Shown here: in pieces, positions 35,480 through 47,309 of the stretch | Layout of the letters: every line of letters starts with the position of its first letter | Position numbering within the stretch: position 1 is the stretch's first letter | Assembly: GCF_004359505.1 (NCBI RefSeq) | Contig: NZ_SCWE01000002.1 | Coordinates: 310,001 to 374,000, forward strand | DNA from: Macrococcus hajekii | GTDB taxonomy: Bacteria > Bacillota > Bacilli > Staphylococcales > Staphylococcaceae | Length of the DNA stretch: 64,000 nucleotides | Direction of reading: 5' to 3' | Position numbers and translations under genes: made by a program | Notes under the pieces: model-generated | Seen by the model: the letters and a program-made list of their open reading frames with translations, nothing else | What the model was told of the DNA's origin: nothing | Databases searched by the model: none

Positions 35480-35705
35480 TTTTTGGGGACAAAAAAATAC
35501 CACGTCCCTCGAAAGGGACGTGGTATTACGCGTTGCCACCCTAATTAACAGCTAAAGCTGCTCACTCCATTAACATAACGGTCAGACCGATTGTCTGTAA
35601 TAATTGGATAGATTTCGTTTCCTGTCTTTATCAGTTCACACCTACCACTGACTCTCTTTGAAAGACTTCAGAAAGTACTTATTCCAAGACAATAACTTAT
35701 TAAGT
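35480..35705 (-). ncRNA. T-box leader of serS
   Basis: The minus strand carries the conserved AGGGTGGCAACGCG T-box (35530-35543), followed by the terminator hairpin TACCACGTCCCT/AGGGACGTGGTA and a T-run. The Stem I region extends to about 35700. The specifier codon should be a serine codon (UCU or UCC candidates near 35606-35612), but I could not fix it. Uncharged tRNA-Ser would switch on serS. Confidence 0.92.
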
Positions 35706-35712
35706 TGTCTAT

Positions 35713-35741
35713 ATAATATCAGAACCCCTATGAGAATGCAA
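35713..35741 (-). promoter_or_regulatory. Promoter of serS
   Basis: Minus-strand -35 TTGCAT (35736-35741) and -10 TATTAT (35713-35718) with a 17-bp spacer, immediately upstream of the T-box leader. Confidence 0.7.
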
Positions 35742-35785
35742 ATATATCTGTTAAACTGACTGTATTAAATTTAAGGGAGTTAATC

Positions 35786-36601
35786 ATGCAAACTATCGAG
35801 AGCATCACTATACCTAGACGCGACCCTAAGTCTCATAAGGGCGATTACGGCAGAATTCTGTTAATCGGTGGTAATCAGAATATGGGCGGTTCTATTATGT
35901 TATCGTCACGTGCCTGTGTATACAGTGGCGGTGGGCTGACAACAGTCTGTACCCATCAGTCTAATCATACCGCTCTTCATTCACGCTGTCCTGAGGCGAT
36001 GGTCAGTGATCTGGCTGACATTAAACGCCTGACTAAACTTGTCACAGAAGCAGACTGTATTCTCGTAGGTCCTGGGCTTGGGCTTGATATTAAAGGCAAT
36101 AACACACTGACCTTTATCTTCCAGCACATTCAACCTCATCAGACCATTATCATTGACGGAGATGCCATCACTATCCTCAGTAAACTACGTCATCCACTAC
36201 CGGAGTGTGAAGTGATTTTTACACCGCATCAGATGGAATGGGAACGGCTGAGTAGTATCCCAATTGACGAACAGACACCGGAAAAAAATAGAGCCGCAGC
36301 CGAGCGACTAGGTGCACATATCATCCTAAAAAAACATCATACAGAGCTTTATCTTAAATCCGGTAACTTTAAAATCGAAAAAGGTAATCCTGCAATGGCA
36401 TCCGGTGGTATGGGAGATACACTCGCAGGTATGCTGGCAGGGTTAATCGGTCAGTTTGAAATCGAGGATGCCATTAAATATGCTGTCTATATCCATAGTA
36501 AAATTGGTGATCAGCTGTCTGAAAAGATGTACGTGACACCGCCATCAAAAATTATTGATGAAATCCCTTATATGATGAAACGACTAGAAGCAAATAAATA
36601 A
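35786..36601 (+). CDS. nnrD: ADP-dependent NAD(P)H-hydrate dehydratase
   Basis: 271 residues of ribokinase-like fold: KGDYGRILLIGGNQNMGGSI at the start, GPGLG, and PAMASGGMGDTLAGMLAGL near the nucleotide site. It repairs hydrated NADH/NADPH at the expense of ADP. Stand-alone form without the epimerase domain, as in staphylococci. Convergent with gyrA. Confidence 0.93.
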   Translation: MQTIESITIPRRDPKSHKGDYGRILLIGGNQNMGGSIMLSSRACVYSGGGLTTVCTHQSNHTALHSRCPEAMVSDLADIKRLTKLVTEADCILVGPGLGLDIKGNNTLTFIFQHIQPHQTIIIDGDAITILSKLRHPLPECEVIFTPHQMEWERLSSIPIDEQTPEKNRAAAERLGAHIILKKHHTELYLKSGNFKIEKGNPAMASGGMGDTLAGMLAGLIGQFEIEDAIKYAVYIHSKIGDQLSEKMYVTPPSKIIDEIPYMMKRLEANK

Positions 36602-36607
36602 CAGACA

Positions 36608-36643
36608 GAAGCCGTATGCTTGAATCAAGCATACGGCTTCTTT
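36608..36643. terminator. Bidirectional terminator between nnrD and gyrA
   Basis: GAAGCCGTATGCTTGA pairs with TCAAGCATACGGCTTC, one of the strongest stems in the window, followed by TTTAT. Confidence 0.8.
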
Positions 36644-36650
36644 ATAAATA

Positions 36651-39284
36651 TTATTCTTCATCATCTTTCAGTTCATCCAGTGTTTCAACATCATCACTGT
36701 CACTAAAGATATCTTCTTCGATTTCTTCAGCTGTCTCTTCTGCTTCACCGACCAGAAGACCTTCTTCTCGTTCAATTTCTTCATCCATTTTTTTCTGCAC
36801 AACAGATGTTAAATCCTCTTCTTGAGGCGCTACTACCTCTTCTTCATCTGACTTTTCAACTTTAGCGACTGTCGCCACGTGCTGATCATCAGATAATCTG
36901 ATTAATTTAACCCCTTGTGTACTTCGGCCCGTATGTGAAATTGAATTAACATCGAGACGAATAATGACACCTTTATCTGTCACAATCATCAGATCTTCTT
37001 CACCCGTTACAGTTGCCATATAGACGAGTGTACCATTTCTTTCTGTCAGGGCAGCGGTCTTAATACCCATACCGCCCCGATTAGAAATGCGATAATCCTG
37101 TACAGTTGTTCGTTTACCGAAGCCTTTTTCAGTTACGATGAGGATCTCTTCCTCACTGTCAGGTCTGACTACATCAAGACCGATAACCTCGTCACCTTCT
37201 CTGAGTGCAATACCTTTAACACCGGCTGCTGTACGGCCAAGAGGTCTAAGAGTATTCTCTTCAAAACGGATGAGCGACGCATTTTTAGTGCCGATGATTA
37301 ATTGATTGTCACCTTCAGATAAACGTACGCCCACCAGTTCATCATCCTCACGGAAGTGAATGGCGATTTTCCCATTTTTATTGATGCGTGAGAAGTTAGA
37401 AAGGCTTGAACGTTTCACTAGTCCTTTTTTCGTCGCGAAAATAATAAATGCATCTTCACGGTCTAAGTTCTTAACAGCAATCATCTGACTGATTGTCTCG
37501 TCCTTATCGAGTTCCAGGGCATTCACAATCGGAATACCTTTAGATTGACGGGACAACTCAGGGATTTCGTAGCCTTTTAATTTATAGACACGGCCTTTGT
37601 TCGTAAAGAACAGCACATGGTCATGCGTAGATGTCGTCACAATCTGGCTGACAAAATCATCCTCGATTGTATTCATGCCCTTTATACCACGACCCCCGCG
37701 GTTCTGTGCACGATATGTTGAAGCTGATAGACGTTTCACATAGTTATTGTGGCTCAGCGTGATCACAATCTGATCTTCTGGAATCAGATCTTCATCTTCC
37801 AGCTGGTCAAAACCGCCAACTGTAATTTCAGTCCGACGTCCATCACCAAATTTTTCTTTTATTTCAGTGAGTTCCTCACGGATAATCTCTAAAATACGTC
37901 CTTCATCTGATAAAATAGCTTTTAACTCTGCTATATAGGCCATTAATTCCTGATATTCTGTTTCGATCTTATCTCGTTCAAGACCTGTCAGACGACGAAG
38001 ACGCATATCGAGGATAGCCTGAGCCTGGCGTTCAGATAAACTGAACTGAGACTGCAGCTCTTCAATCGCGACACGATCATTATTTGATGCACGAATCAGT
38101 TCAATGATTTTATCGATATTATCCAGAGCAATACGTAGTCCTTCGAGTAAGTGAGCACGGTCTGCTGCTTTTTTAAGGTTGTATGCCGTACGGCGACGGA
38201 TAACGACCTTCTGATGCTCAAGATAATGATAAAGCATCTGTTTTAAATTCAGCAGTTCAGGCTTTTTATTGACAATAGCAAGCATGTTCATGCCGAACGT
38301 TGTCTGCAGAGGGGTCTGCTTGTAAAGGTTATTCAGAATGACATTGGCATTCGCATCACGACGAATATCGATGACAATTCTTACGCCTTCTTTTAAGCTC
38401 GTCTCATCTCTTAAATCAGTGATGCCATCCACCTTTTTATCACGCGCGAGCTCAGCAATCTTTTCAACGAGCTTCGCTTTATTAACTTGATAAGGGATTT
38501 CTGTGATGACAATTGTTTCCTTACCATTTTTACGCGTTTCAATCAGCGTCTTCGCACGCATGATGACAGAACCTCGTCCCGTCTCATAGGCACGACGGAT
38601 ACCGCTTCGTCCTAAAATATAACCGGCAGTCGGAAAATCGGGGCCGTGAATGTGTTCCATTAATTCTGGAATCGTGATATCCGGATTCTCACTGAGTGCC
38701 AGCACTCCGTCAATCACTTCATTCATGTTATGCGGTGGGATATTCGTTGCCATACCTACAGCGATACCTGATGCGCCGTTTACGAGTAAGTTAGGGAAAC
38801 GTGCAGGCAGAACAAGCGGTTCACGTTCATTACCATCATAGTTATCTCCGAAATCAATCGTATCTTTATTGATATCACGCATTATTTCCATAGCAAGTTT
38901 CGTCATGCGAGCTTCTGTATAACGCATCGCAGCTGCACCATCGCCGTCCATTGAACCGAAGTTACCTTGACCATCGACAAGCGGATAGCGATAGCTGAAA
39001 TCCTGTGCCATACGTACCATCGCCTCGTAAATAGAGGAGTCACCGTGCGGGTGATATTTACCCATGACATCTCCGACGATACGTGCTGACTTTTTATAAG
39101 GTTTATCAGCTGTCATCCCTTGATCATTCATCCCGTATAAAATACGGCGATGAACAGGTTTCATACCATCTCTGACATCAGGCAGAGCGCGCGAAACGAT
39201 AACGCTCATCGCATAATCGAGGAACGATTCGCGCATTTCCTTGCTGATATTTCTTTCCTGTAATCTTTCGTTATTTTCAGCCAT
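36651..39284 (-). CDS. gyrA: DNA gyrase subunit A
   Basis: 877 residues. The quinolone-resistance region [20 protein letters not shown] has the wild-type Ser-Ser and Glu residues, and the catalytic Tyr is in [10 protein letters not shown]. Six beta-pinwheel blades fill the C-terminal part with the GyrA-box [10 protein letters not shown], ending in an acidic tail. Forms A2B2 with GyrB to introduce negative supercoils. RBS GGAGG; 11 bp behind gyrB. Confidence 0.98.
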   Translation of the reverse strand: MAENNERLQERNISKEMRESFLDYAMSVIVSRALPDVRDGMKPVHRRILYGMNDQGMTADKPYKKSARIVGDVMGKYHPHGDSSIYEAMVRMAQDFSYRYPLVDGQGNFGSMDGDGAAAMRYTEARMTKLAMEIMRDINKDTIDFGDNYDGNEREPLVLPARFPNLLVNGASGIAVGMATNIPPHNMNEVIDGVLALSENPDITIPELMEHIHGPDFPTAGYILGRSGIRRAYETGRGSVIMRAKTLIETRKNGKETIVITEIPYQVNKAKLVEKIAELARDKKVDGITDLRDETSLKEGVRIVIDIRRDANANVILNNLYKQTPLQTTFGMNMLAIVNKKPELLNLKQMLYHYLEHQKVVIRRRTAYNLKKAADRAHLLEGLRIALDNIDKIIELIRASNNDRVAIEELQSQFSLSERQAQAILDMRLRRLTGLERDKIETEYQELMAYIAELKAILSDEGRILEIIREELTEIKEKFGDGRRTEITVGGFDQLEDEDLIPEDQIVITLSHNNYVKRLSASTYRAQNRGGRGIKGMNTIEDDFVSQIVTTSTHDHVLFFTNKGRVYKLKGYEIPELSRQSKGIPIVNALELDKDETISQMIAVKNLDREDAFIIFATKKGLVKRSSLSNFSRINKNGKIAIHFREDDELVGVRLSEGDNQLIIGTKNASLIRFEENTLRPLGRTAAGVKGIALREGDEVIGLDVVRPDSEEEILIVTEKGFGKRTTVQDYRISNRGGMGIKTAALTERNGTLVYMATVTGEEDLMIVTDKGVIIRLDVNSISHTGRSTQGVKLIRLSDDQHVATVAKVEKSDEEEVVAPQEEDLTSVVQKKMDEEIEREEGLLVGEAEETAEEIEEDIFSDSDDVETLDELKDDEE

Positions 39285-39295
39285 TTCGGCGCCTC

Positions 39296-41218
<1,923 letters not shown>

Positions 41219-42322
41219 CTACTCTTTATTAGTTATACTACCTTGATCGACAAAGAATAACTTTGCCTCTTTGATTGTTTCATGCTCAATGCCATCAACA
41301 GAAGTGGTTGTGACAAATGTCTGCACCTTATGTTGAATGGTTGTCAGAAGATGCGTCTGTCTACTGTCATCCAGTTCACTTAAAACGTCATCTAATAATA
41401 AAATCGGATACTCTCCGACCTCTTCATTAATCAATTCTATTTCTGCTAGTTTAAGTGATAGCGCTGTTGTCCGCTGCTGGCCCTGTGAACCATAAGTCTG
41501 GACATCGATATCGTTAATACTAAAAGTCAGATCGTCCCGGTGAGGGCCGTAAAGACTCGTCATCCGGTCTATTTCCCGCTCCATCACTGACGACAGCTTA
41601 GCATACGTATCCTCCACCATATTGTCACTGATTTCAAGACTTGATTCATAATGGACTGCCAGCGCTTCAGCACCCTTCGTGATACCGTTATGAATCGCAA
41701 TCGCCTTCTCTTCCAGCTGATTGATAAACTGCTGACGTCTCAGCGTCAACTTTACGGCATAATCCGCAAACTGCTGATTGAGTACTTCCAGCATCGTCCG
41801 GTCGCTTGTCGCATTTAGCTTCAGTTGCTTTAAATAGTGATTTTTCTGTTTGAGAATGCGCTGATAGTTGGATAAATCATTTAAATAAACGGCGGATATC
41901 TGCCCGATTTCAATATCGATAAAACGACGGCGTACTTGCGGACTCCCTTTCACCAGATTCAAATCTTCCGGTGCAAAAAGAACGACATTCATATGTCCGA
42001 CATACTGAGTCAATTTACTTTGCTCCAGATGGTTGGCTTTTGCTTTCTTGCCTTTTGAGGAAATCTGGAGGGAAAGGGGCATGACACCGTAACGATATTC
42101 AAGTTCACCTTCAATCAATGCAAAATCAGACTGCCACTGAATCAGTTCCTTATCTTGTGTTGCACGGTGGCTCTTAGCAAGTGCGAGGCAATATATCGCT
42201 TCAAGCAGATTGGTTTTACCCTGTGCATTCAAACCGATAAGAACGTTCACTTCATCATGAAAGTTAAGCGTGACTTGCTCGTAATTACGGAAATGTGTCA
42301 GCTTAAGTTGTTTGAGCTTCAT
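41219..42322 (-). CDS. recF: DNA replication and repair protein RecF
   Basis: 367 residues of SMC-like ATPase: Walker [15 protein letters not shown], signature [18 protein letters not shown], Walker [13 protein letters not shown]. Loads RecA at gaps with RecO/RecR. Start overlaps the yaaA stop as ATGA; stop abuts the gyrB start. Confidence 0.97.
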   Translation of the reverse strand: MKLKQLKLTHFRNYEQVTLNFHDEVNVLIGLNAQGKTNLLEAIYCLALAKSHRATQDKELIQWQSDFALIEGELEYRYGVMPLSLQISSKGKKAKANHLEQSKLTQYVGHMNVVLFAPEDLNLVKGSPQVRRRFIDIEIGQISAVYLNDLSNYQRILKQKNHYLKQLKLNATSDRTMLEVLNQQFADYAVKLTLRRQQFINQLEEKAIAIHNGITKGAEALAVHYESSLEISDNMVEDTYAKLSSVMEREIDRMTSLYGPHRDDLTFSINDIDVQTYGSQGQQRTTALSLKLAEIELINEEVGEYPILLLDDVLSELDDSRQTHLLTTIQHKVQTFVTTTSVDGIEHETIKEAKLFFVDQGSITNKE

Positions 42323-42543
42323 CCTTCTTCTGAATAAGAAATCTTAAACTTGCCTTCACCTTCAATATCAACGATATCATTCTGAGCAAGTTTCTTTCCT
42401 CTTCTTGTCTCAAGCGTGCCATTCAAGTAGACCGTGTTCTCTTGTAAAAACCATTTAGCCTGTCCACCAGTACCGATAATCCCTTCGGATTTAAGTAACT
42501 GTCCAAGCGTTACTTGACTATCAAACTCTACTTCTTTCATCAT
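42319..42543 (-). CDS. yaaA: S4-domain RNA-binding protein YaaA
   Basis: 74 residues from [20 protein letters not shown], an S4-like RNA-binding domain with [17 protein letters not shown]. Conserved between dnaN and recF in Firmicutes and linked to 50S assembly. AGGAGG nine bases before ATG 42543 sets the start; the longer frame to 42618 has none. Confidence 0.92.
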   Translation of the reverse strand: MMKEVEFDSQVTLGQLLKSEGIIGTGGQAKWFLQENTVYLNGTLETRRGKKLAQNDIVDIEGEGKFKISYSEEG

Positions 42544-42620
42544 GTCACGGTTCCTCCTATCCGTATAAGTCATCATATAATTATACCTTTTTTCAGCAAA
42601 AATTGCATGTGTAATCAATT

Positions 42621-42654
42621 AAAAGAAGCGATGGATCATCCATCGCTTCTTTTT
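42621..42654. terminator. Terminator after bdbC
   Basis: AAAAGAAGCGATGGAT pairs with ATCCATCGCTTCTTTT, nearly without loop and T-rich on both strands; it separates the bdb genes from yaaA. Confidence 0.75.
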
Positions 42655-43069
42655 AACGGTTTACTGGGCGTCTGACCATTAACATGCAGACTGTAATCAA
42701 CAGAAAAGCAGTTCCCGCAAGAAACGGGATCGTAATAAATCCGCCCCAGTTAATATACTGAGTACTGCATGGTACGCCGCTGATACATGCCTTGACAGGA
42801 GTAAAGCCAGGTACCTTCTGCTCCATATAGTGATAAATCGAAAAACACAAGCCGATAACCGAGAATATCAGTATTAGATATTTCATTTTGTATTCTTCCT
42901 GCAAAGCAGCGAAACCAACTACAAGTACGAGCGGATACATCAGAATACGCTGGTACCAGCACAGTTCACACGGTACAAAATGACGAATCTCTGAGAAGAA
43001 GAGACTACCCAGCATCGCAATAATAGCGACAAGCCACGCAGCAAAGAACATCATACTATTACGTGACAT
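42653..43069 (-). CDS. bdbC: DsbB-like quinone-coupled thiol oxidase (BdbC)
   Basis: 138 residues with four membrane helices and two cysteine pairs: CELCWYQR after the first helix and KACISGVPCS before the last. It reoxidises BdbD by passing electrons to quinone. Its start overlaps the bdbD stop, so the two are a pair. Located in an unusual position between dnaN and yaaA. Confidence 0.9.
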   Translation of the reverse strand: MSRNSMMFFAAWLVAIIAMLGSLFFSEIRHFVPCELCWYQRILMYPLVLVVGFAALQEEYKMKYLILIFSVIGLCFSIYHYMEQKVPGFTPVKACISGVPCSTQYINWGGFITIPFLAGTAFLLITVCMLMVRRPVNR

Positions 43070-43731
43070 TATTTTTTAGCCGCTTCTATCGCTTTTTCAA
43101 GCGATTCTATATTCAGCTGGTCATTGACGACTTTGCCGTCTACCACAATCGTAGGTGTCTGTGTCACATTATGTTTTTTATATAACTCGATATCCTTGTT
43201 GACTGCTGTATCTTCTTTTGCCGCTGTTACTTGATCAGCATCACTGACACCAACCTTTTCAGCTGCTTTCTTTACAACGTCTTTTGTCAGCCAGTTATTA
43301 CCTTCTTCATGAGTTGCGGGCTGAGCTTCAAAAAGTGCATTGTGAAATGCCCAGTACTTTGTAGGCTCATTTTTCCATACGTATTCTGCTGCATGAGCGC
43401 CGATAAGTGAACCTTCACCGTGGAAAGGTGTATTGATGAAGTACATTTTGACGTCACCTTTATCCACATATTTCTTAATTAGTTCAGGCTGGATCTCCAT
43501 ATCATAATACTTGCAGGCAGGACACATGAAATCGCCAAATTCAACTAATGTAACAGGTGCACTTTCATCCCCTAACATCGGCTGGCCTGTCACATCTATC
43601 TCTCCTGTTTCAGTATTCGCTGTCTCTTCGTCTGATGAATTTTTCTGATTAAAAATAACCATTGCCGCTATTGCAGCGATGACAATCAATGCCAAAATCA
43701 TCGCAAAAATCATATTGCTTTTATTTTTCAT
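43069..43731 (-). CDS. bdbD: DsbA-like extracellular thiol oxidase (BdbD)
   Basis: 220 residues: N-terminal anchor helix (IFAMILALIVIAAIAAMVIF), then a thioredoxin fold with active site CPAC in FGDFMCPACKYYD and the cis-Pro loop VTQTPTIVVDG. It introduces disulfides in exported proteins. ATG 43731 follows GAGGAG; the upstream extension to 43785 is not supported. A GC-poor promoter region with TATACTAT sequences precedes it. Confidence 0.9.
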   Translation of the reverse strand: MKNKSNMIFAMILALIVIAAIAAMVIFNQKNSSDEETANTETGEIDVTGQPMLGDESAPVTLVEFGDFMCPACKYYDMEIQPELIKKYVDKGDVKMYFINTPFHGEGSLIGAHAAEYVWKNEPTKYWAFHNALFEAQPATHEEGNNWLTKDVVKKAAEKVGVSDADQVTAAKEDTAVNKDIELYKKHNVTQTPTIVVDGKVVNDQLNIESLEKAIEAAKK

Positions 43732-43824
43732 AATAATCTCCTCATCACAATTAATATATAGTATAAATTTTATACTATAGCCCATGATTATGAAAGTAGG
43801 GAATGATTAAGATTTTGTGACAAT

Positions 43825-45045
43825 CTATTTCATTTTCAGCGCTTGTCTAAAGTTATTTATAAGCCCTTTACCATAGCTGAACACACTGCCTTTATAAATA
43901 CGTGCAGCAAGTAATAAGGCCAGAATAACAGTCACGATAGAGATTACAATACCGATCATCATCTCAAAATCACTAGTATGCACAGACAATTTTCTCAGCA
44001 GCATCACCATAGGCGTGAATAACGGGATATAACTCGTTACTTTTACGAGCATATTGTCAGGCGTTGATAAATTAAAAATCGCGATATAGAAAGCAGCAAG
44101 ATTAATAAATGTCACAGGCATCACTGCTTGCGCGATATCTTCAACTCGATTGGTCAATGCACCGATAATAGCCGATACACTGACATTCATCATCAGGCCA
44201 AGCAGCAGGAAAATCACTGTATAGATGATAATGCTGGTTGTTTCAGGACCTATCGTCACATCAAATGACTTCAGCACATCTCCCAGATCAAGTAGATAAA
44301 TAGAGGCGACTATCGTTAATCCGACCGCTAGCATCTGAGTGAGAGCAACGGCAAGAATCGCAGAAATCTTCGCCATCAGATGATTAACAGGTGATACACT
44401 CGTCACAATCATCTCAATCACTCGGGATGATTTTTCCATCGCTATTTCTGTCGCTATCTGACTCGCATAGTTCAATGAAACCATGAAAATCAGAAAAAGA
44501 CCGATATACACGATAGCGGTATTAATAAACTTCTGCTGATCATCCAACTGTTTATCCTGACTGCCGATCAGCTGTTCACTAACATCTGCTGGTGCTGTCA
44601 GAGAGTTCAGTTCAGCTGGTGATAAGTCAAGCGTCTGTGCGATACGGCTGCTCTGTAAAGTAGATAGAATAGTCTGAACGGGCTTAATGTCTGCGCTGTC
44701 TTTTGAATAGACTGTCGCATTCAGGCGCCCTTTATTTTCCTTAATCTCAATCAGCTGTTTATATATCTCGTCCTCTATCCCTTTTTTACCTGCTGCTCGA
44801 TCAGTTTTCTTGAAGTTCATCTCTTTATCGGTCTGCTGATAGAGTTTAATAAATGCATCCTGCAGCTCAGGAGGTGCTGCTACGGCGATCACATCATCCT
44901 CACTATGATCAAAAAAATCTATAATTTTATCTATGTTACTAAGCCCAATAACCGCAAGCATCAGGATTAATGTTGTAATAATAAAGGATTTACTTGTCAC
45001 TTTTTTGAGATACGTCATTGAAAATGTCGACATAAATTTATTCAT
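43825..45045 (-). CDS. ABC-2 type exporter permease (NatB-like)
   Basis: 406 residues: one N-terminal helix, a large extracytoplasmic loop (about 45-170), then five to six helices near the C-terminus with SLNYASQIATEIAMEKSSRV and EMIVTSVSPVNHL, the NatB/YhaP-type signature. Partner of the ATPase encoded immediately upstream (8-base overlap). Relatives export sodium or peptides; substrate unknown. Confidence 0.9.
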   Translation of the reverse strand: MNKFMSTFSMTYLKKVTSKSFIITTLILMLAVIGLSNIDKIIDFFDHSEDDVIAVAAPPELQDAFIKLYQQTDKEMNFKKTDRAAGKKGIEDEIYKQLIEIKENKGRLNATVYSKDSADIKPVQTILSTLQSSRIAQTLDLSPAELNSLTAPADVSEQLIGSQDKQLDDQQKFINTAIVYIGLFLIFMVSLNYASQIATEIAMEKSSRVIEMIVTSVSPVNHLMAKISAILAVALTQMLAVGLTIVASIYLLDLGDVLKSFDVTIGPETTSIIIYTVIFLLLGLMMNVSVSAIIGALTNRVEDIAQAVMPVTFINLAAFYIAIFNLSTPDNMLVKVTSYIPLFTPMVMLLRKLSVHTSDFEMMIGIVISIVTVILALLLAARIYKGSVFSYGKGLINNFRQALKMK

Positions 45046-45934
45046 GATGGCGTCCTACCTTTGCAAGGAATATATCGTTAAGTGAAGGTTCTGCCACTTC
45101 AAATCGTGAAACGTAGCCCAATCTGCTGACGGCCTCAAACACACGCGGTGCTGCTTCCATATCATCGATGGTCAGCTTGACATCCTGCCTGTTCTCTTTA
45201 TAGGCGATGACATGAGGAATCTCCTGCAGATGACTGAAGTCATGGTCACCACGAATAATAATCTCTTTACGGCCAAAATCCTGTTTGACCTGCTGAATAT
45301 TACCTTCTACAACAGTCAGCCCTCTATCTAAAATGCATACTCTGTCACACATTTCCTCTACATGCTCCATGCGATGTGAACTGAAGACGATTGTCGCACC
45401 GCTGTCATTGATCTCTTTGACCGCTGATTTCAGCAGTTCTACATTCACTGGGTCAAGTCCACTGAAGGGTTCATCCAGGATCAGCAGCTCTGGTTGATGA
45501 ATGATGGCGCCTATCAGCTGTATTTTCTGCTGATTCCCTTTTGATAATGCTTCAATTTTCTTTTCTTTATTCTCAGTCACTTCAAAACGTTCGAGCCAGT
45601 AGTCAATCTCTCTGCTGATATCCCTCTTTTTCATCCCTTTCAGACTAGCTAAGTAGGTGAGCTGTTCACTCACTTTCAGTTTTGGATTAAGACCTCTTTC
45701 CTCTGGTAAATAACCGATTCGGTCGGTCACCTGATAGTTGATAGGTTGACCCTTGTAGGAGATAACACCGGTGTCACGCTCAAGTAAACCTAAAATCATT
45801 CGAAAAGTCGTTGTTTTACCTGCCCCATTTCCTCCTAAAAACCCAAGCATTTCTCCCGCCGGTACTTCAAACGTCAAATCATCGACAGCTTTAAAATGGC
45901 CAAACTTCTTTGTCACATTCTGAATATTTAACAT
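45038..45934 (-). CDS. ABC transporter ATP-binding protein (NatA-like)
   Basis: 298 residues: Walker A GGNGAGKTTTFRMIL, signature LSKGNQQKIQLIGA, Walker B LLILDEPFSGLDP, H-loop SSHRMEH, plus the C-terminal domain usual in ABC-2 ATPases (DUF4162-like). Operon with the permease. Together they separate dnaN from the bdb genes. Confidence 0.93.
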   Translation of the reverse strand: MLNIQNVTKKFGHFKAVDDLTFEVPAGEMLGFLGGNGAGKTTTFRMILGLLERDTGVISYKGQPINYQVTDRIGYLPEERGLNPKLKVSEQLTYLASLKGMKKRDISREIDYWLERFEVTENKEKKIEALSKGNQQKIQLIGAIIHQPELLILDEPFSGLDPVNVELLKSAVKEINDSGATIVFSSHRMEHVEEMCDRVCILDRGLTVVEGNIQQVKQDFGRKEIIIRGDHDFSHLQEIPHVIAYKENRQDVKLTIDDMEAAPRVFEAVSRLGYVSRFEVAEPSLNDIFLAKVGRHHE

Positions 45935-45964
45935 AAAACACCATCCTTTCCATTTAATCTTATC

Positions 45965-45996
45965 AAAAAAAGACCTATGCCGGATAGCATAGGTCT
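45965..45996 (-). terminator. Terminator of dnaN
   Basis: AGACCTATGC pairs with GCATAGGTCT around six bases, followed on the minus strand by TTTTTTT. Confidence 0.85.
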
Positions 45997-46002
45997 AAAA
46001 AC

Positions 46003-47136
46003 TTAATACGTACGAATTGGAAGAATTAACTGAATGACATTGTCATCGTCCTGAGGCTTCAGGATAAAAGGACGCATCGTTCCGAAAAATTCGATATTCA
46101 CTTCACTGTTATCGATAGCTTTAAGAGCATCCATCATATATTTAGAGTTAAAGGAAATCTTGAGTTCCTCACCTTCAAATTGAGAAGTTTTAACATCTTC
46201 TTTTACCGTACCGATTTCAGGTGATGTAGAAGATAACTCAACCAGCTCACTTGCAGTCGATAATTTGATGACATTATTCCCACCCTCACGCGCGAGTAAA
46301 GAAGCACGGTCTATCGCATGGTAGAACTCATTGTTGTCAATAGTCAGTGATGTCTCATAACTTTCCGGGAATAACCTGCTCGTATCCGGATAATTTCCTT
46401 CAAGCAGACGAGAAATAAACTGAATATGTCCTACTTTGAATAAAACTTGGCTGGCTGCGAAGAAGACATCAATTGATTCATCTTCATCATTGATAATCTT
46501 GTTAAGTTCACTCAGCGCTTTTCCTGGAATAATAATATTGATGTTCTCGATAGTGTTATTTTCAAGCGGCAGTCGACGTAATGCCAGGCGATGTGAATCT
46601 GTTGCAGTACAGCTCAGAATGTTGTCTTGAATCAGCCAGTTAACGCCTGTCAGTACAGGTCGTGTTTCTGAGGTGGACACTGCGAAGTTAGTTTGTCGAA
46701 TCATATTTTTCAGTACTTTAACTGGTAATGTGATGACATTGTCTTCAGATACTTGAGGTAACAATGGATATTGATCTGGATCGAGACCTGAAACATTGAA
46801 TTCAGATTGACCTGACGTGATTTTCGCTTGAAATTGAGCATTAGTTTCAATAGTGACATCAGATGCAGGTAGCTTCTTAATAATATCAACGAAGAAGCGG
46901 CCAGGTAGAACGATTGAGCCTTTTTCCTGAATAGTTGCAATCTGATCACGATTAACTTCAGCTGGAATTGTAATCTCAATCGATACTTCAGAATCAGAAC
47001 CTGTCAGTAATATACTGTTGTCAGTAGCATCAATTTTAATACCTGTCAGAATCGGTAAGGTTGTACGTGGTGAGATAGCTTTAAGTGTGTCATTCAGTTG
47101 ATTGATGAAATAATCTCTTTGGATTGTGAATTTCAT
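46003..47136 (-). CDS. dnaN: DNA polymerase III beta sliding clamp
   Basis: 377 residues, three clamp domains; MKFTIQRDYFINQLNDTLKA start, TRPVLTGVNW, and the C-terminal MRPFILKPQDDDNVIQLILP with IRTY end. Ring-shaped processivity factor. AAGGAG before the ATG. Transcribed with or after dnaA; the gap to dnaA holds origin elements. Confidence 0.98.
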   Translation of the reverse strand: MKFTIQRDYFINQLNDTLKAISPRTTLPILTGIKIDATDNSILLTGSDSEVSIEITIPAEVNRDQIATIQEKGSIVLPGRFFVDIIKKLPASDVTIETNAQFQAKITSGQSEFNVSGLDPDQYPLLPQVSEDNVITLPVKVLKNMIRQTNFAVSTSETRPVLTGVNWLIQDNILSCTATDSHRLALRRLPLENNTIENINIIIPGKALSELNKIINDEDESIDVFFAASQVLFKVGHIQFISRLLEGNYPDTSRLFPESYETSLTIDNNEFYHAIDRASLLAREGGNNVIKLSTASELVELSSTSPEIGTVKEDVKTSQFEGEELKISFNSKYMMDALKAIDNSEVNIEFFGTMRPFILKPQDDDNVIQLILPIRTY

Positions 47137-47139
47137 ATA

Positions 47140-47309
47140 GATACTCCTTATCGTCGTTATATATATTATATTATCTCTTTTAAAATCGTAATAATAGTAA
47201 TAGGGGGTGTGAATAGGTGGATAAGTGATGTGAAACCTACGCCGACAAGATATCCACCTGTTGATAAAGTGTGGATAAGGTTGTTTTATTTATTCACACT
47301 ATCCACAAC
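47140..47309. other. oriC, unwinding part (dnaA-dnaN gap)
   Basis: DnaA boxes TGTGGATAA (47270-47278), CTATCCACA (47299-47307) and GGTGGATAA (47217-47225) lead to a G run (47203-47207). Left of it lies TAATAATAGTAATAG (47189-47203), which read 3'-5' gives GAT-AAT-GAT-AAT-AAT, the pattern of DnaA-trios, and then an AT-rich stretch to 47150. This is the order known from the Bacillus unwinding region; inferred by similarity. Confidence 0.7.

Noticed and set aside
38900-39100. Quinolone-resistance mutations in gyrA
   Set aside because: The region reads GDSSIYE, the wild-type Ser and Glu positions.
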